From Cherax quadricarinatus (taxonomy: Eukaryota > Arthropoda > Malacostraca > Decapoda > Parastacidae): 64,000 nt of DNA. The translations under genes and the position numbers were made by a program. The notes below the pieces were generated by a model. It saw nothing but the letters and a program-made list of their open reading frames with translations. It made no database searches and was not told the DNA's origin. The stretch spans positions 11,424,205 through 11,488,204 of the forward strand of contig NC_091293.1 in NCBI RefSeq assembly GCF_038502225.1, given 5' to 3'. Below, one piece after another: positions 23,756-32,707 of the stretch (the stretch's first letter is position 1; each line of letters begins with the position of its first letter).

Positions 23756-24994
23756 GCCGACACAAGGCAGGTCTTACTCAAAAACCACCATTCCCACTAA
23801 CCACTGGTAAACTATATTCTCTCTGATATTTATTCTGTGACTTGCATCTTTTAAAGACCCATCTGCCGTAACACCTCCATAATCATGATTTTTATTTTCA
23901 CGCCCAACCTTTCATTCCCTAGTCATCTTACTCTTGACACCTTCCTTCTTTCTTAACTTTTTAACTTGATGAGCAAGACACCAGTGCAACATCAACGGTA
24001 TGTTGATTAACGAGACGAGTAACCTATGAATCAATCTTTTGTTCAGTCTAATACAGAGAGAAATACTGAAGTTTTATCTTCCCCAGAGACACTTTCTCAA
24101 CTCCTCCAGTAATCTCGACAAGTTTCCTTCTGAGTTTCCCACAAAACACTGGTAATATCAGCAGCCACAGCAAATATCACGTTACAATTAATCACTTACC
24201 CTTTAATCCTGCACCTCTATCCAACACTCTAGCATTCACTTGTTTTATAACTCATCTATTAACATTAAGCAACTACAGTAACACACACATCAGCGTCCTG
24301 AAGCCTAGTTGTAATGTAAAATATTTCTTAGGTTTCGTACATACCCAGACCTGAGTCTCTGTCTCCTCATAAAAACTCGACAGTTTTTAACAACTTTTCA
24401 CAAGATATGTACACAGAGGTATATTTCTCTCTCGTATATATGCTGAGAGTTTACTTTAATCTCCTTTTAAGTATTAAAGTATACATGTCTGATAATGAAT
24501 AGGTTACGCGCAGCCTCAATGATCCTCGTGTAGTCGATAGGCTTTAGACCTCATTAACCGACCAACCATCCAACAACTTACTATCTACTTCACATGTCTG
24601 CCAGTACCAGTCCCTTCACTCACCAGTCCAAGCTATCATACAACTTTTCCAAATTAAAAAATGCTTCAAACAGCTCATTTCCCTTTACTAAGTTTCAGTG
24701 TTGCTTCATCCATGGTCAGGGACTAATTACCTCTTCAACTGTATTTAGTTTCAACACTAAATAAATTCTTTATTGAGTTGAAGAAACCAGTGACTGGCGA
24801 AACGCCATCGTAAGAAAGATACTGAGGTGCTCAACCTTAGACGCAGAAAACGAGGAAATATATTAATATTACTGAGCTCAAGGAAAAGCGCCAAGCTCGT
24901 CGATGTTCAAACATCGTCTTAAATAATGAACAACATTGCAAAGTACGCTGAGGCGGTAAATGTGAGCGTAAAAGTCTTCATTCTCCTCACGCAG
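23756..24994. other. non-coding region, probably intron of the urea transporter gene
   Basis: AT-rich sequence without recognisable exons, tandem arrays or tRNA. Near 24740-24830 there is a Penelope-type terminal motif (see the entry at 24778). If earlier exons of the transporter exist they lie further upstream, probably outside this window, because I found no segment resembling the N-terminal third of an SLC14 protein. Confidence 0.45.
24778..24812 (+). ncRNA. hammerhead-like motif in a Penelope remnant (candidate)
   Basis: TTGAAGAAACCAGTGACTGG followed by CGAAACG. TGAAGA matches the hammerhead core UGAnGA, CCAGT/ACTGG can form stem II, and GAAA follows. The preceding conserved C is T here. 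Stem III and the cleavage base were not resolved, so activity is unproven. Confidence 0.3.
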
Positions 24995-25149
24995 ATACTC
25001 AACTGGAGTGACGAAATGGTCGCAGCTGGTCACAGTAACTTCAACGCTGTGCTGGTGGGCAGTGTTGGCACTGCTGTCTTCCCACTAGTGTTCCACACGC
25101 CACTGACACCTGCTATCTGGGGCTACATCATAGTAGCAGCAGTGTTCAG
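24995..25149 (+). CDS. SLC14A-like: urea transporter (SLC14-like), exon encoding start of first repeat
   Basis: First visible exon of a urea-transporter-like gene. These are plasma-membrane channels that pass urea down its gradient; they consist of two homologous halves, each with a pore motif of the type LPxxTxPF. This exon encodes ILNWSDEMVAAGHSNFNAVL and VGSVGTAVF, which aligns with the family segment containing GYNGVLVG in the first half. The acceptor is a clear pyrimidine tract ending CTCCTCACGCAG at 24994, phase 0. The donor CAG|GTGGGT at 25150 leaves two bases. The frame is open upstream to 24926, but that part looks like intron. The six exons (24995-25149, 31129-31306, 38063-38228, 38844-39028, 39423-39560, 39990-40064) join in compatible phase and give about 298 residues. 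A family member has roughly 380-400, so about 100 N-terminal residues are missing upstream. Confidence 0.85.
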
Positions 25150-25164
25150 GTGGGTGTACCTCTC

Positions 25165-25860
25165 TCACTACCACCAACAACACCACAGCTATCACCACTC
25201 ACTACCACCATCACCACCCACTACCACCATCACAACTCACTACCACCACCACCACTAGTACCACCTTCATCACCCACTACCACCATCACCACCAGTACCA
25301 CTATCACCACCAGTACCATCACCACCCGCTACCACCATTACAAGTCACTACCACCATCACAACTCACTACCACCATCACAGCTCACTACCACCATCATCA
25401 CCCACTACCACCATCATCACCCACTACCACCATCACCACCAGTACCACCATCACCATCAGTACCACCATCACCACCCACTACCACCACTGCCATCATCGC
25501 CACCAGTACAATCACCACCAGTACCACCATCACCACCAGTACCACCATCACCATCCACTACCACCATCACTAACAACACCATCATCACCCACTACTACCA
25601 TCATCACTCACTACCACCATCACCATTAGTACCAACATCATCACCCACTACCACCATCACCACCAGTACCATCATCACCACCAGTACCACCATCACCATC
25701 AGTACCATTATCACCATCAGTACCACTATCACCACCAGTACCACCACCACCACCAGTAGCACCATCGCCACCAGTACCATTCACCGCCAGTACCATCATC
25801 ACCACCAGTACCATCATCACCACCAGTAACACCATCACCACCAGTACCATTACCACCAGT
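25165..25860. repeat. ACC/ATC trinucleotide-rich low-complexity array
   Basis: Irregular tandem blocks of CACTACCACCATCACCAC type, grading into the 36-bp array. His/Thr-rich open frames here are repeat artefacts. Confidence 0.92.
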
Positions 25861-27062
25861 ACCACCATCATCACCCACTCCACCATTACCACCAGTACCA
25901 CCATCATCACCCTCTCCACCATTACCACCAGTACCACCATCATCACCCTCTCCACCATTACCACCAGTACCACCAGCATCACCCTCTCCACCATTACCAC
26001 CAGTACCACCATCATCACCCTCTCCACCATTATCACCAGTACCACCATCATCTCCCACTCCACCATTACCACCAGTACCACCATCATCACCCTCTCCACC
26101 ACTACCACCAGTACCACCATCATTACCACCAGTACCACCCTCATCTCCCACTCCACCATTACCACCAGTACCACCATCATCATCCACTCCACCATTACCA
26201 CCAGTACCATCATCATCACCCACTCCACCATTACCACCAGTACCACCATCAACACCCTCTCCACGATTACCACCAGTACCACCATCATCTCCCACTCCAC
26301 CATTACCACCATCATCTCCCACTCCACCATTACCACCAGTACCACCATCATCTCCCACTCCACCATTACCACCAGAACCACCATCATCACACTCTCCACC
26401 ATTACCACCAGAGCCACCATCATCACCCTCTCCACCTTTACCAACAGTACCACCATCATTACCCATTCCACCATTACCACCAGTACCACCATCATCACCC
26501 ACTCCACCATTACCACCAGTACCTCCATCATCACCCTCTCCACTATTACCACCAGTACCACCATCATCACCCACTCCACCATTACCACCAGTACCACTAT
26601 CATCACTCACTCCACCATTACCACCAGTACCACTATCATCACCCACTCCACCATTACCACCAGTACCACCATCATCTCCCACTCCACCATTATCACCAGT
26701 ACCACCATCATCTCCCACTCCACCATTACCACCAGTACCACCATCATCACCCTCTCCTCCATTACCACAAGTACCACCATCATCACCCACTCCATCATTA
26801 CCACCAGTACCACTATTATCTCCTACTCCACCATTACCACCAGTATCACCATCATCACCCTCTCCACCATTGCCACCAGTACCACCATCATCACCCACTC
26901 CACCATTACCACCAGTATCACCATCATCACCCTCTCCTCCATTACCACCAGTACCACCATCATCACCCACTCCACCATTACCACCAGTACCACCATCATT
27001 ACCCACTCCACCATTACCACCAGTACCACCATCATCACCCTCTCCACCATTACCACCAGTAC
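25860..27062. repeat. 36-bp minisatellite (~33 units)
   Basis: Units of 36 bp: ATTACCACCAGTACCACC followed by ATCATCACCCACTCCACC, with a CTCTCC variant in place of CACTCC. The period is 12 codons, so Gly/Asp-rich or Met/Val-rich frames stay open on the minus strand; they have no non-repeat part. The array resumes after the LINE at 29878. Confidence 0.94.
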
Positions 27063-27545
27063 ATTGCAGAGTCACTTGTTTGCACAGAACTGCTAAATGC
27101 CTCAAATGATGTAGTGGAAGTTTTAGCAGTAAAGGTCGAGAACCAAAACCTATTCATTGTGGTAGTCTACAAGCCTCCGGATGCAACATCCCAGTAATTC
27201 CAGGAACAGCTGTTAAATATTGACCACTGTCTGGAAAATCTTCCAGCTCCTGCACCCAACATCTTGCTCTTGGGGGATTTCAAGTTAAGGCATCTAAAAT
27301 GGAGGAATATAGCAAATAATATTGTTGCAGAAATAACACCATGAGGCAGCTCTGATGAAAACTCACACTCACACGAGCTTTTAAATCTCTGCACAATATT
27401 CAATTTAAACCAGCAAATAATAGAGCCTACTAGACTGGAGAATACACTAGACCTCATCTTCACTAACAATGATGATCTGATAAGAAATGTCACCATATCA
27501 AAAACAATATACTCAGATCACAACATAATTGAGGTTCAGACATGT

Positions 27546-29048
27546 ATGCGTGGAGCCCCAGACCGACATAATGAGACTAGTCACGAGGGAGCATTCACCA
27601 AATTCAACTTCAGTAACAAAAATATAAAGTGGGACCAAGTAAACCAAGTCCTAACCGATATAAGCTGGGAAGATATACTAAGCAACACAGACCCCAACTT
27701 ATGCCTAGAACAGATTAACTTGGTGGCACTCGATGTATGCACAAGGCTTATTCCTCTAAGAAAAAGGAGGAGTAGATGTAAAATAGAAAGAGACAGGCGC
27801 TCCCTTTACAGGCGACGGAAAAGAATAACAGAGCGGCTAAAAGATGTCAATATATCTGAAATGCGTAGGGAGACACTGGTCAGAGAAATAGCAAGCATCG
27901 AACTTAAGCTAAAGGAATCTTATAGGAGTCAGGAATCGCGGGAAGAACTAAAAGCCATAAATGAAATCGAAAGAAACCCAAAGTATTTCTTCTCCTATGC
28001 CAAATCAAAGTCGAGAACAACGTCCAGTATTGGGCCCCTACTTAAACAAGATGGGTCCTACACAGATGACAGCAAGGAAATGAGTGAGCTACTCAAGTCC
28101 CAATATGACTCAGTTTTTAGCAAGCCGCTAACCAGACTGAGAGTCGAAGATCAAAATGAATTTTTTATGAGAGAGCCACAGAATTTGGTTAACACAAGCC
28201 TATCCGATGTTATCCTAACGCCAAATGACTTCGAACAGGCGATAAATGACATGCCCATGCACTCTGCCCCAGGGCCAGACTCATGGAACTCTGTGTTCAT
28301 CAAGAACTGCAAGAAGCCCCTATCACGAGCCTTTTCCATCCTATGGAGAGGGAGCAAGGACACGGGGGTCGTCCCACAGTTACTAAAAACAACAGACATA
28401 GCCCCACTCCGCAAAGGGGGCAGTAAAGCAACAGCAAGGAACTACAGACCGATAGCACTAACATCCCATATCATAAAAATCTTTGAAAGGGTCCTAAGAA
28501 GCAAGATCACCACCCATCTAGAAACCCATCAGTTACACAACCCAGGGCAACACGGGTTTAGAACAGGTCGCTCCTGTCTGTCTCAACTATTGGATCACTA
28601 CGACAAGGTCCTAAATGCACTTGAAGATAAAAAGAATGCGGATGTAATATATACAGACTTTGCAAAAGCCTTCGACAAGTGTGACCATGGCGTAATAGCG
28701 CACAAAATGCGTGCTGAAGGAATAACAGGAAAAGTCGGTCGATGGATCTATAATTTCCTCACTAACAGAACGCAGAGAGTAGTCGTCAACAGAGTAAAGT
28801 CCGAGGCAGCTACGGTGAAAAGCTCCGTTCCACAAGGCACAGTACTCGCTCCCATCTTGTTCCTCATCCTCATATCCGACATAGACAAGGATGTCAGCCA
28901 CAGCACCGTGTCTTCCTTTGCAGATGACACCCGAATCTGCATGACAGTGTCTTCCATTGCAGACACTGCAAGGCTCCAGGCGGACATCAACCGAATCTTT
29001 CAGTGGGCTGCAGAAAACAATATGAAGTTCAACGATGAGAAATTTTAA
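27546..29048 (+). pseudogene. CR1-like reverse transcriptase (broken)
   Basis: A 500-residue open frame: a linker rich in R/K (RKRRSRCKIERDRRSLYRR), then RT with SAPGPDSWNS, NYRPIALTSHIIK, GQHGFRTGRSCLSQL, TDFAKAFDKCDH (motif A), SVPQGTVLAPILF (motif B) and FADD (motif C). It ends at a TAA at 29046-29048, where homologues continue. The same frame reopens after a second stop, so the break is nonsense decay, not a natural C-terminus. The ATG at 27546 is internal; the real start was further upstream and is lost. The reading strand is that of the host transporter gene. Confidence 0.88.
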
Positions 29049-29720
29049 TTATTCAGATATGGTAAACACGAGGAAATTAAATCTTCATCAGAGTACAAAA
29101 CAAATTCTGGCCACAAAATAGAGTGAAACACCAACGTCAAAGACCTGGGAGTGATCATGTCGGAGGATCTCACCTTCAAGGACCATAACATTGTATCAAT
29201 CGCATCTGCTAGAAAAATGACAGGATGGATAATGAGAACCTTCAAAACTAGGGAGGCCAAGCCCATGATGACACTCTTCAGGTCACTTGTTCTATCTAGG
29301 CTGGAATATTGCTGCACGCTAACAGCACCTTTCAAGGTAGGTGAAATTGCTGACCTAGAAAATGTACAGAGAACCTTCACGGCGCGCATAACGGAGATAA
29401 AACACCTCAATTACTGGGAGCGCTTGAGGTTCCTAAAACTGTATTCCCTGGAACGCAGGCGGGAGAGATACATGATTATATACACCTGGAAAATCCTAGA
29501 GGGACTAGTACCGAACTTGCACACGAAAATCACTCACTACGAAAGCAAAAGACTTGGCAGACGATGCAACATCCCCCCAATGAAAAGCAGGGGTGTCACT
29601 AGCACGTTAAGAGACCATACAATAAGTGTCAGGGGCCCGAGACTGTTCAACTGCCTCCCAGCATACATAAGGGGGATTACCCCCTGGCAGTCTTCAAACT
29701 GGCACTGGACAAGCACCTAA
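29049..29720 (+). pseudogene. CR1-like RT, thumb and C-terminal region (broken)
   Basis: The same frame as 27546-29048. It contains VKDLGVIMSEDLTFKDH, then RSLVLSRLEYCCTL, IADLENVQRTFTARI and RERYMIIYTWKILEGL, typical of the region after the RT core in this family. A TGA near 29125 interrupts it, and a small indel near 29680 removes the usual C-terminal tail (its coding remnant continues to about 29845 in another frame). Confidence 0.8.
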
Positions 29721-29877
29721 AGTCGGTTCCTGACCAGCCGGGCTGTGGCTCGTACGTTGGTTTGCGTGCAGCCAGCAGCAACAGCCTGGTTGATCAGGCT
29801 CTGATCTACCAGGAGGCCTGGTCACAGACCGGGCCGCGGGGGCGTTGACCCCCGGAACTCTCTCCAGGTAAACTCCA

Positions 29878-29975
29878 GGTCTCCAGTACCACTATTATCA
29901 CCCACTCCACCATTACCACCAGTACCACCATCATCACCCACTCCACCATCACCACCAGTACCACCATCTCCTATC
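29878..29975. repeat. 36-bp minisatellite, right part
   Basis: About three units of the array of 25860-27062 (CACTCCACCATTACCACC), resuming directly after the LINE 3' end. Confidence 0.88.
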
Positions 29976-29994
29976 CACTGCTCTCTGTGTTTCT

Positions 29995-30195
29995 CAGAAT
30001 ATGTATGTATACATCCACTGGTAGCGTGGATATCTTCCCCTGGTAGCGTAGATATCTTCCCCTGGTAGTGTGGATATCTTTCCCTGGTAGTGTAGATATC
30101 TTCCCCTGTTAGCGTAGATATCTTCCCCATGTAGTGTAGATATCCCTCCTGGTAGCGTAGATATCTTCCCTTGGTAGCGTCGATATCTTCCCCAT
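29995..30195. repeat. 21-22-bp minisatellite, left part
   Basis: Units TGGTAGCGTAGATATC followed by TTCCCC, each with a GATATC site. Interrupted at 30196 by the SINE pair and resumed at 30580. Confidence 0.9.
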
Positions 30196-30290
30196 ACCAC
30201 GTGTGGGATTTGAACCCGCGGTCAGAGAGTCTCAAAACTCCAGACCGTCGCGTTAGCCACTGGACCAGCTAGCCACGATTGTTTGCAATC
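30196..30290 (-). mobile_element. tRNA-derived SINE, minus strand
   Basis: Reverse complement of the tRNA-like body seen at 70-150. The B-box complement is GGATTTGAACCCGC near 30207-30220, and the A-box region complement is TTAGCCACTGGACCAGC near 30254-30270. It faces the copy at 30397-30560. Confidence 0.72.
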
Positions 30291-30396
30291 GTGTCATTAC
30301 GATTTCGTCAGTCATGTTGACGGCAGTGAGGGAACTTGAGCTAGAGTTCGTCACGGCCATGCTAGCTGAAGATTCGTCTGTAAAAACTTGCATTTG

Positions 30397-30579
30397 TGGT
30401 CACAGTGGTGCCTATGCTAACCTTCCTATGGTGTAGAAATATACCTAGTTGGACGAATCTTATTGTGGCTAGCTGGTCCAGTGGCTAACGCGACGGTCTG
30501 GAGTTTTGAGACTGACCGTATTTTCAAATCCCGCCCGTGATATGGTTTGTTTGCAATCGTGTCATTACGATTTCGTGAG
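30397..30579 (+). mobile_element. tRNA-derived SINE, plus strand
   Basis: Bases 30397-30500 match 1-105 (TGGTCACAGTGGTGCC, ATACCTAGTTGGACGAA), followed by the tRNA-like body with a decayed B box (TTCAAATCCCG). The following segment TTGCAATCGTGTCATTACG also follows the inverted copy near 30283, so the pair share their tail. Confidence 0.72.
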
Positions 30580-31090
30580 TCATCTTCCCCATGTAGTGTA
30601 GATATCCCTCCTGGGAGCGTAGATATCCCCCCTTGGTAGCGTAGATATCTCTCCTGGTTGCGTAGATGCCTTCCCCCAGGTAGCGTAGATATCCCTCCTA
30701 GTTGCATAGATATCTTTCCCTGGTAGCGTAGATATCCCTCCTGGTTGCGTAGATATCTTCCCCAGGTAGCGTAGATATGCCCCCCAGGTAGCGTAGATAT
30801 CCTCCCCTGGTAGCGTAGATATCCCTCCTCGTTGCGTAGATATCCCCCCTGGTTTCATAGATGTCTTCCCATGGTAGCCTAGATATCCCTCCTAGTTGCA
30901 TAGATATCTTCCCCTGGTAGCGAAGATATCCCTCCTAGTTGCATAGATATCTTCCCCTGGTAGCGTAGATATTCATCCTGGTTGCGTAGATATCCCCCCT
31001 GGTTGCATAGATGTCTTCCCCTGGTAGTATAAATATACTTCCTGGTTGCGTAGATATCCTCCCCTGGCAGCGTAAATATCATTAGCGCAG
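30580..31090. repeat. 21-22-bp minisatellite, right part
   Basis: Continuation of the 29995 array, with variants CTGGTTGCGTAGATATC and CCTAGTTGCATAGATATC. It ends about 38 bp before the next transporter exon. Confidence 0.9.
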
Positions 31091-31128
31091 ATATTCCAAT
31101 TTGGGTTCTTGGGTGTCTCTTTCCGCAG

Positions 31129-31306
31129 CGTGTGTGTGATGGGCGCCCTGGCCAAAATCCTGGGTGGACACAACATCCCGGCCTTCACACTGCCCTTCAA
31201 CATCGCCATCTCCACCACCTTCATGTGCATCAGAGCTGCTGGCTACGGAGAAGAACCTCCAGCATCAGCAAACATCACTACCACCACCTCTCTTCAGTGG
31301 GACCAG
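31129..31306 (+). CDS. SLC14A-like: urea transporter exon with first pore motif
   Basis: Acceptor GTCTCTTTCCGCAG ends at 31128. The first base completes the Ser codon begun by the previous exon. The exon encodes VMGALAKILGGHNIPAF then TLPFNIAISTTF. IPAFTLPFN matches the LPxxTxPFN signature of the first urea-transporter repeat, which lines the pore. The last codons (QWDQ) align with the family's NITW segment, which lies between the two halves. Donor CAG|GTGAGC at 31307, phase 0. The exon is intact with no stops. Two different tandem arrays fill the introns on either side. Confidence 0.9.
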
Positions 31307-31715
31307 GTGAGCCACACTATTGCCTATATACAGCTGAATCGTAGTTACGTAAAGTTGAGACGTAGTTATCAACAGGAGAGGCATCGATAGCGAAGAGGCT
31401 TGACTCAGTATATATATACAAAGGTATACAGATAAACATACATCGAGATGTGTGCATATTTCTCAGAGTAAATACACTGAGAATTAGTTTAATGATCAAC
31501 GATATGTTGATATATTCTTAAATTCTGTTATACAGGATAATTGCAGGCGAAAGACGTTAAATCTAAGGTAAAAATAGACATTTAGATAAAGCAGTTTCTA
31601 ACAGCATGCAGGTGAGTTTCATTGAACACTCACACAGGTGAAATTATCCTCATTAGATACAAACTAGAAATTCTAAATTGAGGTTAAGTAAGAATTGATC
31701 CCAAATTTAATTTTT

Positions 31716-31720
<5 letters not shown>

Positions 31721-31793
<73 letters not shown>
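31721..31793. repeat. (TA)n microsatellite
   Basis: Uninterrupted TA dinucleotides that join directly to the Penelope-like element end at GCAATAAGATCACAG. Confidence 0.98.
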
Positions 31794-31796
<3 letters not shown>

Positions 31797-32666
31797 ATAA
31801 GATCACAGTAAACAGGTGATTTCAAAATATGCAAAACAACCACTCTGAAAGAATAGAGAAATTCCAAGCGCTTTCGTGACTACTCACATTATCAAGGAAC
31901 TATGAAAGTAAAGCATCCAAGGAAGCTATATAAGGGGTCCGGCCAGCACCTCACTATCAGATCCCACAACGGTTAAACACCTGACGCGCGGCGACCCAAC
32001 TTGGATAGGTCCCTTGCACAACTCACCCCCAAGCTATTCTACCCAAGAAAATTTAAAAATTATTATTTGTCCAGTGTATTATTAAATTCTTCCCAAATTC
32101 TATTAATTATAAATGGATCTAATTTATATAAACCAAAGGAAATATTCATATTATTGTCAAAACTGCTTTTTATGAAACAAGATTCAATTATATTCCTGTC
32201 GACCATGGACTTGCTTGATACTACTTTCTCAACTTTTTGAAAATCAATTGGATGGTTAAAATCTCTTACATGAATAAATAGAGCATTGGAATCTTGTCCA
32301 GTTCTAATGCTATATTTATGTTTTAATCTTAGTTCGAGATTTTTACCAGTTTGACCGTAATAAACTTTATCGCAAATTTTACAAGGAATCTTATAGACAC
32401 ATCCATCAGCATTTTGGGGGGAATTCTTTATCAAAAGTTTTTTTGCTGTATCAAGATTTTTGAATACAACTTTAATATTAAAAGTCTTAAGAAGAGAAGG
32501 CATATCAACCAAGTTTTCATGGTAAGGGAGAACCAACATATTTTTAGTTGAATAAGGCTGGTTGTCCCTTTTTGGATTATAAAAAGTGTTTCTAGCAACT
32601 TTAAAAGATTTATCAATTACATTTCTTGGGTATTTTAAATCATTACCTATTTCATAAATATCCAAA
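31794..32666 (-). mobile_element. Penelope-like element, 5'-truncated, minus strand
   Basis: The minus strand carries the C-terminal GIY-YIG endonuclease coding region (next entry) and then about 260 bp of 3' non-coding sequence that ends in the TA array. The terminal segment at about 31830-31900 (complement of GTGAGTAGTCACGAAAGCGC) recurs twice in inverted order at 58608-58774, with the same junction to TA. The RT domain is absent. Confidence 0.82.
32063..32665 (-). pseudogene. GIY-YIG endonuclease domain of a Penelope-like element (partial)
   Basis: An open frame of 200 residues. Residues 88-165 form a GIY-YIG nuclease: VYKIPC at 90-95, KICDK, YYGQTG at 102-107, the R113/H116 region, H138 and a conserved E161. 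In Penelope-like elements this domain follows the reverse transcriptase and nicks target DNA. The upstream RT is missing: the frame begins within the RT-to-nuclease linker because the element is truncated at about 32666, where it meets its own inverted copy. The ATG at 32665 is therefore probably fortuitous. The C-terminus (WEEFNNTLDK) looks natural. Confidence 0.82.
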
Positions 32667-32707
32667 ATTTATGAAATAGGTAATGATTTAAAATACCCAA
32701 GAAATGT
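32619..32707. repeat. 41-bp perfect inverted repeat at Penelope/satellite junction
   Basis: The arms 32619-32659 and 32667-32707 are perfect reverse complements with a 7-bp loop. The left arm is the start of the surviving Penelope coding sequence; the right arm is a snap-back copy lying against the 23-bp satellite. Confidence 0.9.

Larger units (their letters stand above)
27063..29877 (+). mobile_element. CR1-like LINE, 5'-truncated, inserted in the 36-bp array
   Basis: A non-LTR element that starts inside the endonuclease domain and ends at the family's conserved 3' end (CTCTCCAGGTAAACTCCAGG). The 36-bp satellite continues on both sides, so the insertion split the array; target duplication cannot be read because the target is repetitive. 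The endonuclease remnant at 27063-27545 carries VVVYKPPDATSQ, LLLGDF and YSDHN in one frame with two stops. RT follows (next entries). Remnants of the same family lie at 1083, 18405, 50733 and 63330. Confidence 0.88.
25150..31128 (+). other. intron of urea transporter (~6.0 kb), filled with repeats
   Basis: Donor GTGGGT at 25150 and acceptor TCTTTCCGCAG at 31128. The intron contains a trinucleotide-rich array, a 36-bp array interrupted by a LINE, a 22-bp array and a SINE pair. Almost no unique sequence remains: the arrays start about 15 bp after the donor and end about 40 bp before the acceptor. Confidence 0.8.

Noticed and set aside
24926..24994. Translation start of the transporter at the ATG at 24926
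   Set aside because: The segment is followed by a good pyrimidine tract and CAG acceptor, lacks similarity to the family N-terminus, and would give a protein missing the first helices.
25641..27105. Gly/Asp-rich and Met/Val-rich minus-strand frames
   Set aside because: They come from the 36-bp minisatellite inside an intron; several frames are open simultaneously and there is no unique coding sequence.
31868..31897. Confident active hammerhead ribozyme call
   Set aside because: The core G of UGAnGA is A here and no stem III with a cleavage triplet could be laid out, so only a low-confidence similarity is reported.
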